Positions 46,097 to 54,677 of a stretch of DNA of 64,000 bases are shown here, piece after piece. The translations under genes were made by a program, and so were the position numbers. The DNA comes from Brevirhabdus sp. Lineage in GTDB: Bacteria; Pseudomonadota; Alphaproteobacteria; Rhodobacterales; Rhodobacteraceae. Position 1 is the first letter of the stretch. Each line of letters begins with the position of its first letter. The DNA lies in contig JAGXFH010000082.1 in the NCBI GenBank assembly GCA_024637315.1, positions 62,001-126,000 of the forward strand. Direction: 5' to 3'. The notes below the pieces were generated by a model. It ran no database searches and had not been told where the DNA came from. It worked only from the letters and a program-made list of their open reading frames with translations.

Positions 46097-47017
46097 CTAC
46101 TTTACGGCCCCTGCAGCCATCCCCTTGATGATGTAGCGTTCCAGCACGACGCCGATGACTATCAACGGCACGATCGCGGCAAAGGAAAGCGCGGCCATCG
46201 ACCACCAGCTGATCCCCTGACTGCCGGTCTGGCTGGCCACCATCACCGGCAGCGTGACCGCGTTCGAACCGGTCAGCAGGGCGGCGAAGAAATACTCGTT
46301 CCAGGTCAGGACAAGGGACAGGATGAACGACGCCACCATGCCCGGCAGCGCGATCGGCAGGATGATCGTCAGGAACGCGCCCCAGATCGACAGGCCATCG
46401 ACCAGCGCCGCTTCCTCCAGCTCTGTCGGGATCGAGGCGAACTGGTCGCGCATGATCCAGATGACGATGGGAAGGACGGTGAGTGCGTAGAGCAGGATCA
46501 GGCCGATCCGCGTGTCGAGGAGCGCCAGCTCCTTGTAGAGGACGAGGAAAGGCAGGGCGAGAACCACGGGCGGCAGGATCAGCTGGCTGAGGAAGAAAAA
46601 CGAAATATCAGGGTTTCGCATGAAACCGAACCTGTAGCTGAACCGCGACAACCCGTAAGCCGCCAACGCCCCCAGAATGACCGCAAGGCTGGAGGCGCTG
46701 AGCGAGACCACCGTCGAATTCATGAACCGCTTGAGGAATTCCGCCCTTACGGTGCTTTCGGCGCTGATCGTGTCGGGCGACAATCCAAGCGACCGCCAGC
46801 CCAGCCATTTTGGCGTGTAGTCGATGAAGGGTACCATGTTCCCCTGCATCACATCCGGTGCCATCTTGAAGCTGGTGGTGATCGTCCAGTAAATCGGGAA
46901 CAGGCAAATGACCGTCCACAAGAGCAGCACGCCGTAAATCGCCAGCCGGCTGGCGAACCACTTGGCCTTGTGCGCCCGGTCCAGATCGCTGTCGTGAAAG
47001 ATTTGGGCGTCGGTCAT
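46097..47017 (-). CDS. sugar ABC transporter permease, MalG type
   Basis: A 306-residue inner-membrane protein with six membrane segments. The EAA loop is EAALVDGLSIWGAFLTIILP, which contacts the ATPase. It opens with a membrane segment after 20 residues and ends LERYIIKGMAAGAVK, as usual for MalG-like subunits. It starts directly after the stop of the MalF-type gene. Partner subunits are the binding protein at 48341 and the ATPase at 50584. Confidence 0.93.
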   Translation of the reverse strand: MTDAQIFHDSDLDRAHKAKWFASRLAIYGVLLLWTVICLFPIYWTITTSFKMAPDVMQGNMVPFIDYTPKWLGWRSLGLSPDTISAESTVRAEFLKRFMNSTVVSLSASSLAVILGALAAYGLSRFSYRFGFMRNPDISFFFLSQLILPPVVLALPFLVLYKELALLDTRIGLILLYALTVLPIVIWIMRDQFASIPTELEEAALVDGLSIWGAFLTIILPIALPGMVASFILSLVLTWNEYFFAALLTGSNAVTLPVMVASQTGSQGISWWSMAALSFAAIVPLIVIGVVLERYIIKGMAAGAVK

Positions 47018-48124
47018 CTAATACCTCGGATTCATCCAGCGATCGGCGAGCTTCATGAAGATCGTGATCGCGATGACGATGAACACCAGATAGACCATCG
47101 CCAACAGCGTCCCGTAACCCACGTTCGATCGGTCGCGGTACTCGCGGAAAATGAAACTGGTTACACTATCGGTCGCACCGCCAGGCCCGCCCGAGGTGAC
47201 GTTTATGATGATGTCGGCGATCTTCAGCTTGAAGATGATCCGGATCAGGATCGCGGTGATCGAGGCGGGCAGCATCAGCGGAAATGTCACTTCCCAGAAG
47301 CCGCGCCAGCTTGATGCGCCGTCGACCCGGCTGGCCTCGTGCAGCTCCTTGGGGATCGCCTGAAGGCCGGCGAGGATCATGATCATCATGAACGGGATGA
47401 AGGTCCAGGCATCCATCGCCATCACCATGAACCGCGCGATCTCGGGCGAGCCGAAGAACGACGGATTGTCCCAACCAAGCCATCGCGCCAGCCGCGCCAA
47501 CGGGCCAAACCGCACCTCCAGCATCGACTTGCCAATCATCCAGCTGACCGCGACCGGCGACAGCATCAGGGGCAGTAGAAAAGCAACCCGGAAAAACTTC
47601 CGCGCCCTGATCTCTGCGTTCAAAAGCAGCGCCAGGCCAAAGGCGATCGCATACTCGACAAGGATGGCAGCCGTGTACCAGACCATGTTGGTCAGTGCGT
47701 TCCAGTAAAACGGATCGCGCCACATCTGCCGCACGTTGTCCAGGCCGTTGAACTGCCGCCCGGTCGGCGAAGACAGGTTCCAATCGGAAAATGCGATTCC
47801 CAGCCCGAAGATCAGCGGGAACACGACCATCGAGATCACGAACAGCGCCGCCGGCAACACGAACAGTACGCGCTTGCCCTGCTCGCCTCGGATCACCACC
47901 TGCGCCCAGCACAGGCAGACCGCCCAAAGCACATAAGCGAAAAGAACCGGGCGCCATGTCGCGAACCCGAGCGACAGCCAGCCGATCCGGTCGGCACTCT
48001 GGGCAAGAGCGACAAGCGCCAGAAATCCGAACGATCCCCAGATCAATACCTTGCCGAATGCCCGGCGCCGGTCGGAAATGTCATCCGCCGTCACGACATG
48101 AAGAAGATCGCCTTCGCTGCTCAT
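47018..48124 (-). CDS. sugar ABC transporter permease, MalF type
   Basis: A 368-residue permease with about eight membrane segments, two or three of them in an N-terminal extension of about 90 residues. The EAA loop is EASRVDGASSWRGFWEVTFP. VLPAALFVISMVVFPLIFGLGIAF is the typical first core segment. It lies 216 bases downstream of the binding-protein gene, separated by a hairpin and a repeat element. Confidence 0.92.
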   Translation of the reverse strand: MSSEGDLLHVVTADDISDRRRAFGKVLIWGSFGFLALVALAQSADRIGWLSLGFATWRPVLFAYVLWAVCLCWAQVVIRGEQGKRVLFVLPAALFVISMVVFPLIFGLGIAFSDWNLSSPTGRQFNGLDNVRQMWRDPFYWNALTNMVWYTAAILVEYAIAFGLALLLNAEIRARKFFRVAFLLPLMLSPVAVSWMIGKSMLEVRFGPLARLARWLGWDNPSFFGSPEIARFMVMAMDAWTFIPFMMIMILAGLQAIPKELHEASRVDGASSWRGFWEVTFPLMLPASITAILIRIIFKLKIADIIINVTSGGPGGATDSVTSFIFREYRDRSNVGYGTLLAMVYLVFIVIAITIFMKLADRWMNPRY

Positions 48125-48208
48125 TCAACGATCCTAACCAGAGCCATGCCGACCTGCCAAGACCTCCGGCTGCAGGGCACGAATGCTCCATCTTCCATCA
48201 CTTGTCTC

Positions 48209-48249
48209 AAAGTATCCCCGCCGGAGGCCCCGAGCGTCCGCAAGGACGC
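48209..48249 (-). repeat. second extragenic element with GGGGATACTTT and GCAA-loop hairpin
   Basis: On the minus strand, a GCGTCC/GGACGC stem with tetraloop is followed by a GC-rich tract and GGGGATACTTT. The tail matches the element at 46064-46073. It lies between the binding-protein gene and the permease genes. Confidence 0.6.
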
Positions 48250-48301
48250 GAGAGAAAAGTCCTGGCCCGGAACCGGCCTCCAATTGAAACCAACGAAAGA
48301 A

Positions 48302-48331
48302 GCGGGGCGCGCCCCATCGGACGCGTCCCGC
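48302..48331 (-). terminator. attenuating hairpin after the sugar-binding-protein gene
   Basis: On the minus strand GCGGGACGCG pairs with CGCGCCCCGC, ten positions with one mismatch, around a ten-base loop, followed by TTCTTTC. It stands ten bases after the binding-protein stop. Such hairpins let binding-protein mRNA exceed permease mRNA. Confidence 0.6.
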
Positions 48332-48340
48332 GATACCGGG

Positions 48341-49990
48341 TCACATCCCCAATGACGCCTTGTAAAGCGCAATCTGGCTGTCGCGCCCGATCTGGTCGGT
48401 GATCTTCTCCCAGGCAGCGGCAATTGCATCGGCGGTTTCCTGCGCCGATCCGTATTGCCCGGCAAAGCCCTTGGCCAACTCGTCCTCGGCGACCGAGTAG
48501 TACTGGAAGATGCCGGGGATACGCGGTTCGATCGCGGCGTTCGGGTGGTTGTAGCTGTCAAGGTTCGAGCCCAGATAATCCTCGATATAGGCCCGATCAT
48601 AACCCGCTGCTTCCCACTCGTCGTACTGGAATTGGGAATTGCGGTAAGGCTGGAAGCCCGACGGATAGGCCGACATCCAAAGTGCGATATCCTTGCCCCC
48701 AAGATGCGCCGCCGCCGACCAGGCCGCCTTGTGCTTCTTCTCGTCGCCATCGACTCTTGACATCACGTAGACGCCCCAGCCGATATAGGCCATGTTCGGC
48801 GCAAAGTTCGGCCCCGATTCCAACGTGTCCCATTCCCCGGTGGCGCTGTTGTAGACATCGTCCGACCCCGGCAGGATCGAAAAGCCCACCACATCGCCAA
48901 CGACCGACCCGTCAGAGGTCCGCGCCGATGATCCGACATCGCCCCACCACGACAGCATCGAGCCGGTGCCGGCAAGGAACTGCTGGAAGGCGGTGGTGCC
49001 GGGATCGGCATTGATCTGGTCGGCGGGCTGGGTGCCCATCACATCCATCACGTCCTGAATTGCCCGCACGAAGGCAGGGTTGTTGACCCGTGGCTTCATC
49101 GTATCGGGATCAAAGAGCCAAGCTGGATCGTCCGGGTGCTTGGCATAGGCCGTGGCCCGCGACTCGAGGAAATAGAAGCCGAATCCGCCCCAACCCTTCA
49201 GCGGATCGAGATAGCCGTGCGCGTCGAGCCCGGTCAGCGGATCCTTCTGCCCGGCCAACGCCTTGGTGAATTCCTGCACTTGCTGCCAGGTCGTCGGCAC
49301 TTCGGTCATGCCGGTCGCCCCGGTGATCGCTGCGTCGGTGAAGTAATCGGTCCGGTAGCTGAACGAGTGGCAATCGCCGTCGATCGAAATCCGATAGGTC
49401 TTGCCGTCCCAGGTGCCAACCGGCGCTTGAAGATAACCGACATAGTCGTCCATCTCGATCTGGTCCTTTACCCAGTCGGGCATCTCCGACAGAAGGCCCT
49501 GACCGGCGGTATCGCCCTCGAAAGGCGCGCCCATCTCGATGATGTCGAAATCGACGGTGCCGGTGGCGATCGACTGCTGCAAGCGCGCATTGTAATCAGC
49601 CTGCGCCAGGTCGATCCAATTGATCTTGGCGCCGGTATAGGCTTCCCACGGCTTCAGGAATCCGCGGAACAGGAAGTTGTGCAGGTTCTGGTTGTTCAAC
49701 CCCATAAAGGTCAGCTCGACCCCGGCAAATTCCCCCTCGGCGACATTTGCCATCGTCGGCCCCAGGCACATCTCGCCGACCTTCTGCCAGTCTGCATCGG
49801 TTGGCGACCCCATGCCGACACCCGGTATTTTCAGGATTTCGGCCCGGACATTGGCATGCGAGGCGGCGAAACCGGGGCCGGAAAGCCCGCCCATTGCCGA
49901 CATCGCCCCGACACTCGCCATGCCTTTCATCACGTTCCGCCGGCTGATCTTCCCGGCCCTCAGCATCTGATTGTAAATCTCGACTTTCAT
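48341..49990 (-). CDS. sugar ABC transporter substrate-binding protein (family 1), Tat-exported
   Basis: A 549-residue binding protein. A twin-arginine-like signal, KISRRNVMKGMASVGAMSAM, runs from about residue 14, with a likely cut after GFAA near 42. The mature part has the family 1 form: FLKPWEAYTGAKINWIDLAQ, DFDIIEMGAPFEGD, DGDCHSFSYRTDYF. It is longer than MalE (about 400). The ATG has an excellent GGGAGGAG site. It is the first gene of the minus-strand transporter operon; the ligand is unknown, presumably the sugar handled by the surrounding enzymes. Confidence 0.9.
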   Translation of the reverse strand: MKVEIYNQMLRAGKISRRNVMKGMASVGAMSAMGGLSGPGFAASHANVRAEILKIPGVGMGSPTDADWQKVGEMCLGPTMANVAEGEFAGVELTFMGLNNQNLHNFLFRGFLKPWEAYTGAKINWIDLAQADYNARLQQSIATGTVDFDIIEMGAPFEGDTAGQGLLSEMPDWVKDQIEMDDYVGYLQAPVGTWDGKTYRISIDGDCHSFSYRTDYFTDAAITGATGMTEVPTTWQQVQEFTKALAGQKDPLTGLDAHGYLDPLKGWGGFGFYFLESRATAYAKHPDDPAWLFDPDTMKPRVNNPAFVRAIQDVMDVMGTQPADQINADPGTTAFQQFLAGTGSMLSWWGDVGSSARTSDGSVVGDVVGFSILPGSDDVYNSATGEWDTLESGPNFAPNMAYIGWGVYVMSRVDGDEKKHKAAWSAAAHLGGKDIALWMSAYPSGFQPYRNSQFQYDEWEAAGYDRAYIEDYLGSNLDSYNHPNAAIEPRIPGIFQYYSVAEDELAKGFAGQYGSAQETADAIAAAWEKITDQIGRDSQIALYKASLGM

Positions 49991-50583
49991 GAAAACTCCT
50001 CCCTACGGCAAAGGCCGGCGGATCCTGCAGCGGATCGAGACGACCCGCAAAACAGACCTCCGATCCGGAAGTATTTTTTCAGTGACTTCCGCATCTTGGC
50101 GTGCCCCGGCCTGATGTTTGCGCCAACACGAAAATCCTTTCAGCAAGGCGACGCTAAGTCAAGATTCGCGTCCTGCCCGCCTCGAACATGCAACCCTTGA
50201 CCGTCATGTGGCGGTAGAACTGCAACCTTTGGGGCAACTTTCCCGGTTAGTCCTGCGTCGCCGATTGACCGCGGTAGGTTGAAGAACGCGGCATTGTCCC
50301 GATCACCTCGAATTCCCAAGTCTGCACCCCTACCACCTTGTGAGCCCAAACGGATGATCTCCTCGGTAACCCGATTGTCTTCGGTCGAGCAGTGGCGATC
50401 CAGTGGCCGCAGTGCCGACGATCCAGGGCGCTGGCAATCTGATTGCGCAGTCCGAGGTATGGCCCTTGTCTAGCGCCACGACCACCTCTGGAAGACCGAC
50501 CCTGTCCGACCCGCCATCTTCCGCATGGACAGCCCCGTCTGGCCTCGCTAGCTTGCCGATGGAATGGGAAGAACGGGGACAAG
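49991..50583. other. 593-base gap between divergent transporter genes, no intact gene
   Basis: Holds the promoters of the binding-protein operon (minus) and of the ATPase operon (plus). An inverted GGAAGT-N12-ACTTCC at 50067-50090 could be an operator. From 50281 on the plus strand a short frame reads EERGIVPITSNSQV before a stop, and coding-like pieces continue in other frames. This may be the relic of a lost gene, possibly a regulator, but I could not identify it. Confidence 0.4.
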
Positions 50584-51648
50584 ATGGCCGAAGTGACCAT
50601 CCGCGACTTGCGCAAATCCTACGGTGCAATCGAGGTTATACACGGCCTCGATATCGATATCGCTGATGGCGAATTCGTGGTTCTCGTCGGGCCGTCTGGC
50701 TGTGGCAAGTCCACGCTTCTGCGGATGATTGCCGGCCTCGAAGGCATCTCCTCGGGCAAGATCTCGATCGGCGACCGGGTCGTGAACAACCTGCCGCCGG
50801 CAGAACGCGACATCGCCATGGTGTTCCAGAACTACGCGCTTTACCCGCACAAGACAGTCGCCGCAAACATGGCTTTTGCGCTGCGCATGAAACGGATGGA
50901 CAAGGCCGAGATCGAGACCCGGGTTGCCCGCGCCGCCGAGGTTCTGGGCCTCACCCCATATCTTGGCCGCTACCCCCGCGCACTGTCCGGCGGTCAGCGC
51001 CAGCGTGTCGCAATGGGCCGCGCCATTGTGCGCAATCCGCAGGTGTTCCTGTTCGATGAACCCCTGTCGAACCTCGACGCCAAGCTACGGGTCCAGATGC
51101 GCACCGAAATCCGCGAATTGCACCAACGGCTTTCGACGACGACCGTCTATGTCACCCATGACCAGATCGAAGCGATGACAATGGCCGACAAGATCGTTGT
51201 TCTGCGCGACGGCCATATCGAACAGATCGGCTCGCCGCTCGACGTCTATGACCACCCGGCCAATACCTTTGTCGCCAGCTTCATCGGCTCTCCGGCGATG
51301 AACATGATCGATACGATGGTGCAGCGGAACGGTGCCGAAGCCTGGGTCGAGGTCGAGGGCGCGCATATCGACCTGTCTGCCAGATCCGAGCTGGAGGACC
51401 GCCAAGAGATCACCCTCGGCATCCGCCCCGAACACCTGACGCTTTCCGATACCGGAATGTCCGGCAAGGTACTGGTGATCGAACCGACCGGATCAGAGAT
51501 CCATGTCGTCGTTCGCATGGGCGGCAAGGACGCCACCGCGATCTTTCGCACCCGCCACCCGTTCAAACCCGGCGAAGCGATCAGCCTGACGCCCGACCCG
51601 GAAAACATTCACATCTTTGACCGTGAAACCGGCCAGCGCCTGACCTGA
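50584..51648 (+). CDS. sugar ABC transporter ATP-binding protein, UgpC/MalK type
   Basis: A 354-residue ATPase. Walker [13 protein letters not shown] is at about 37-48, signature [14 protein letters not shown], Walker [15 protein letters not shown], switch His in [14 protein letters not shown], and a C-terminal TOBE regulatory domain ends [15 protein letters not shown] at 50584 begins the conserved text [13 protein letters not shown]; upstream frame extension is not conserved. It heads an operon with a mutarotase and a PfkB kinase and should power the permeases at 46-48 kb. Confidence 0.94.
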   Translation: MAEVTIRDLRKSYGAIEVIHGLDIDIADGEFVVLVGPSGCGKSTLLRMIAGLEGISSGKISIGDRVVNNLPPAERDIAMVFQNYALYPHKTVAANMAFALRMKRMDKAEIETRVARAAEVLGLTPYLGRYPRALSGGQRQRVAMGRAIVRNPQVFLFDEPLSNLDAKLRVQMRTEIRELHQRLSTTTVYVTHDQIEAMTMADKIVVLRDGHIEQIGSPLDVYDHPANTFVASFIGSPAMNMIDTMVQRNGAEAWVEVEGAHIDLSARSELEDRQEITLGIRPEHLTLSDTGMSGKVLVIEPTGSEIHVVVRMGGKDATAIFRTRHPFKPGEAISLTPDPENIHIFDRETGQRLT

Positions 51649-51658
51649 GGGGGAATAA

Positions 51659-52111
51659 ATGCTGAAGGGAATAGACTCGCGCCTGAATGCCAACGTTCTG
51701 TACGTTCTGCGCTCGATGGGCCACGGCGACCAGATCGTCATCGCCGATACCAATTTCCCATCCGACAGTGTCGCACAGGACACCGTTCACGCAGAGCTTC
51801 TGCGGATGGAAAACCTGACTGCCGCACAAGCTGTCGAAGCCGTCCTGTCGGTCCTGCCGCTTGACACTTTTGTCGACGATTTCGCCGGCCGGATGGAAAT
51901 CGTCGGAGAGCCCGACACGATCCCGCCGGTGCAGGCCGAAGTCCAGAAGGCGATCAACCAAGCCGAAGGCCGAGAGCGGCCTATGGTCAGCATCGAGCGC
52001 TTCGACTTCTACGATGCCGCCCGGAACGCCTATGCCGTGATCCAGACCGGTGAGCGCCGCTTCTATGGCTGCTTCATCTTCCGCAAAGGTGTGATCCCGC
52101 CCGAGGAGTAA
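51659..52111 (+). CDS. RbsD/FucU-family sugar mutarotase
   Basis: A 150-residue protein of the FucU branch: GHGDQIVIADTNFPSDS with the catalytic His near residue 22, and the C-terminal AVIQTGERRFYGCFIFRKGV. FucU interconverts alpha and beta anomers of L-fucose and related sugars; RbsD interconverts ribose forms. It lies between the ABC ATPase and a PfkB kinase, four bases before the latter. Confidence 0.92.
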   Translation: MLKGIDSRLNANVLYVLRSMGHGDQIVIADTNFPSDSVAQDTVHAELLRMENLTAAQAVEAVLSVLPLDTFVDDFAGRMEIVGEPDTIPPVQAEVQKAINQAEGRERPMVSIERFDFYDAARNAYAVIQTGERRFYGCFIFRKGVIPPEE

Positions 52112-52115
52112 GTCC

Positions 52116-53039
52116 ATGCCCGACAGCATCGTAATCCTCGGCGTGTTCGTCGCCGACACCGCCTACCGCGCTGAACGCCCCCCCCGGATGGGCGAAACGA
52201 TCATGGGATCGAGCTTCGCGCTTGGCCCCGGCGGCAAGGGCAGTAACCAAGCGGTCGCGGCGGCCAGGGCGGGCGGCAAGGTGCATTTCGTCTCGAAACT
52301 CGGAAAAGACACCTTCGCCGACATGGCGCTGAAAACCTGGAAAGACGCCGGCGTGATCGCCGCCGTTACCCAGCACGATGACAGCTATACCGGTGCCGCT
52401 TATATCTTCATCGAAGAATCCTCCGGCAACAACGCGATCATCATCTGCCCCGGCATCGCCGGCACGATCTCGCCCGAAGACATCGAGGCGCAAGCCGATC
52501 TGATCGCAGGCGCCAAGGTCTTCATCACCCAGCTTGAACAGCCGTTACCTGCCGCCCGCCGGGCCCTTGAAATCGCCCGGTCCGGCGGCGCCATTACCGT
52601 CCTCAATCCTGCCCCCGCAGCTGAAATCGCCCCTGAAATGCTGGCGCTGTGCGATTACGTCACCCCCAATGAAACCGAGGCCGAAGAACTGACCGGGATC
52701 AGGGTCTCGGGGCTGGAGGATGCCAGGAAGGCCGCGGAAGACTTGCGGCAACGTGGTGTCGGTACGGCAATCATAACGCTCGGCGAAAACGGTGTACTCT
52801 TTCACGACGGTCAGCGCACCGAACACGTGCCCGCGATTTTCGCCGGCCCGGTGGTCGAAACCACCGGCGCAGGCGATGCCTTCAACGGCGGTTTCGCCGC
52901 GGCACTCTCCCGCGGAAGCGCCCCGATCGACGCGGTGCGATTCGGCTGCGCCACGGCGGGCATCTCTGTCACCCGCGCCGGCACAGCCCCGTCGATGCCG
53001 ACATTGGCCGAAATCGAGGCGCTGCTGGCAAGGAATTGA
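52116..53039 (+). CDS. PfkB-family sugar kinase (ribokinase-like)
   Basis: A 307-residue kinase. LGPGGKGSNQAVAAARAG near residues 36-53 and the anion-hole signature TTGAGDAFNGGFAAAL near 250 place it with ribokinases. It phosphorylates the sugar imported by the transporter, or a breakdown product. Co-transcribed with the mutarotase and ATPase. It is convergent with mcl1, with 25 bases between the stops. Confidence 0.9.
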   Translation: MPDSIVILGVFVADTAYRAERPPRMGETIMGSSFALGPGGKGSNQAVAAARAGGKVHFVSKLGKDTFADMALKTWKDAGVIAAVTQHDDSYTGAAYIFIEESSGNNAIIICPGIAGTISPEDIEAQADLIAGAKVFITQLEQPLPAARRALEIARSGGAITVLNPAPAAEIAPEMLALCDYVTPNETEAEELTGIRVSGLEDARKAAEDLRQRGVGTAIITLGENGVLFHDGQRTEHVPAIFAGPVVETTGAGDAFNGGFAAALSRGSAPIDAVRFGCATAGISVTRAGTAPSMPTLAEIEALLARN

Positions 53040-53064
53040 GCCTGAAGGTCGCGCTGCGACCCCT

Positions 53065-54024
53065 CTAACCGGCTGCGATCATCTCGGACTGCCGCACGAT
53101 CACTTCGGCCTGCTTGATCGAGGCGATATCCACCAGCCGCCCCTTGTAGACCGTGGCGCCGGAGCCCTCGGCCTTGGCCTTTTCCATCGCCTCCAGGATC
53201 TCGCGCGCCTCGGCGACCTGCGCCTCGGAGGGTGTGAAGACTTCGTTGGCCAGCGCCACCTGCTTGGGATGGATCGCCCATTTCCCGACCATCCCCAATG
53301 TGGCCGACCGCCGCGCTTGCGCACGGAACCCCTCGTCGTCGGAAAAGTCGCCGAACGGCCCGTCGACCGGCAACACCCCATGCGTCCGGCAGGCCGCGAC
53401 AATTGCCGCCTGCGCCCAGTGCCAAGGGTCCGACCAGTATTTCGCGCCCTCATGCGCCATGTAATAGTTTTCCTGCGTTCCGCCGATCCCGGTTGTCTGC
53501 ATCCCCATTGAGGCCGCGAAATCCGCCGCCCCAAGGCTCATCGCCTGCAACCGCGGCGAGGCGGCGGCGATCTCCTCGACATGGGCGATCCCGGCGGCAC
53601 TCTCTATGATCACCTCGAAGGCAATTGGTTTTTGCCGCCCCTTGGCCCGCTCGACCGCCGTTGCCAGCGCGTCGACCGCATATACATCCGCCGCGCAGCC
53701 GACCTTCGGGATCATGATCATGTCCAGCCGATCACCAGCCAGTTCCAGAAGGTCCACCACGTCGCGGTACCACCAGGGTGTATCAAGGCCGTTGATCCGC
53801 ACGCTCAGGGTCTTCTTGCCCCAGTCGACCGAACCGATGGCTTCGATGATATTTGCCCGCGCCGTCGCCTTGTCATCCGGTGCCACCGAATCCTCGAGGT
53901 CGAGATTGATCACATCCGCCGCACTTGCCGCCATCTTCTCGAAGATCGCCGGCCGCGAGCCTGGGCCGAACAACTGGCAGCGATTGGGGCGGGCAGGGGG
54001 TGTGGGCTGGATACGGAATGACAT
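53065..54024 (-). CDS. mcl1: L-malyl-CoA/beta-methylmalyl-CoA lyase
   Basis: A 319-residue lyase of the HpcH/HpaI-CitE family. The text MSFRIQPTPPARPNRCQLFG, INLDLEDSVAPDDK, VIIESAAGIAHVEEIAA and LGAADFAASMGMQTTGIGG closely matches Mcl1 of Rhodobacter as I recall it. It splits beta-methylmalyl-CoA to glyoxylate and propionyl-CoA in the ethylmalonyl-CoA pathway, and acts on malyl-CoA. An open frame continues far upstream, but the conserved protein starts at the ATG ending at 54024. It is not obviously linked to the sugar genes beside it. Confidence 0.94.
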   Translation of the reverse strand: MSFRIQPTPPARPNRCQLFGPGSRPAIFEKMAASAADVINLDLEDSVAPDDKATARANIIEAIGSVDWGKKTLSVRINGLDTPWWYRDVVDLLELAGDRLDMIMIPKVGCAADVYAVDALATAVERAKGRQKPIAFEVIIESAAGIAHVEEIAAASPRLQAMSLGAADFAASMGMQTTGIGGTQENYYMAHEGAKYWSDPWHWAQAAIVAACRTHGVLPVDGPFGDFSDDEGFRAQARRSATLGMVGKWAIHPKQVALANEVFTPSEAQVAEAREILEAMEKAKAEGSGATVYKGRLVDIASIKQAEVIVRQSEMIAAG

Positions 54025-54246
54025 GGGCGACCTTTTGATGGGCAAGTTGCGTAAGGATCGACCGAAGGCGTAGGATATCGGGCAACTGATCGCAAGCCGG
54101 TTCCGCTGCGGTGCAGAAACCAGCCTTGGCCGCAGATTCTTGCATGATAAATTGGAAATCCACCGTTTGTTCGCTCTTTCACCTGATTTCGCGCCGCAAA
54201 TTCCTCGCCATTCCCGCCGGAACCGGCGCAATATCCACCGACTCGC

Positions 54247-54674
54247 AATACCGGAGCCGCGCCCAATGGACTTGTTGCAAGGGTCGCTCAAGGCATTCGG
54301 GACTGGCGGCCAGACCATGTCGTCGGCCAGTTGCGGATGGCAGGCTGCAAGGCCAGCACGAAGCTGCCCGACATGACTCTGGCAGAGGTGAAAGCGGCGG
54401 GCGCGAAAACGTTGGTCATCGGCGTTGCGAACCGCGGCGGCGTGGAAAAGCGGTGCTGGTCGAGGCGCTGAAAGCCGGGTTCGACCTGGCCAGCGGCTGG
54501 CCCGCATTGCCAATCCCGATTGCCGGATCATTGGCGTTGCAGTCAATGCACAATACATGAAAGTGGACTATGCTGAGGTATATATTGAAAAAACAGAGAA
54601 ACGGATGGGCCTGCCCAACTGATCCAAATCGCTATGGCGCAGGTCGGCTCGTCGATGCGCTGATGGCGGTCTAG
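54247..54674 (+). pseudogene. dgcN: degraded dgcN (DUF1611) remnant
   Basis: Pieces of a DUF1611/DgcN protein follow each other in changing frames. First comes VARVAQGIRDWRPDHVVGQL, continuing RMAGCKASTKLPDMTLAEVK and AKTLVIGVANRGGVEK. Then, shifted, AVLVEALKAGFDLASG. Then, after loss of most of the middle, IANPDCRIIGVAVNAQYMKV up to RMGLPN. Finally TDPNRYGAGRLVDALMAV and a TAG at 54672-54674. The N-terminus and about 200 central residues, including the P-loop-like region, are missing; intact members are about 330-350 residues. It lies three bases before intact dgcA, its usual partner. Confidence 0.88.
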
Positions 54675-54677
54675 GGC

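Noticed and set aside
54025-54558. Upstream extension of the mcl1 frame
   Set aside because: Residues before the ATG at 54024 resemble no lyase sequence and overlap the dgcN remnant on the other strand; the conserved protein starts at 54024.
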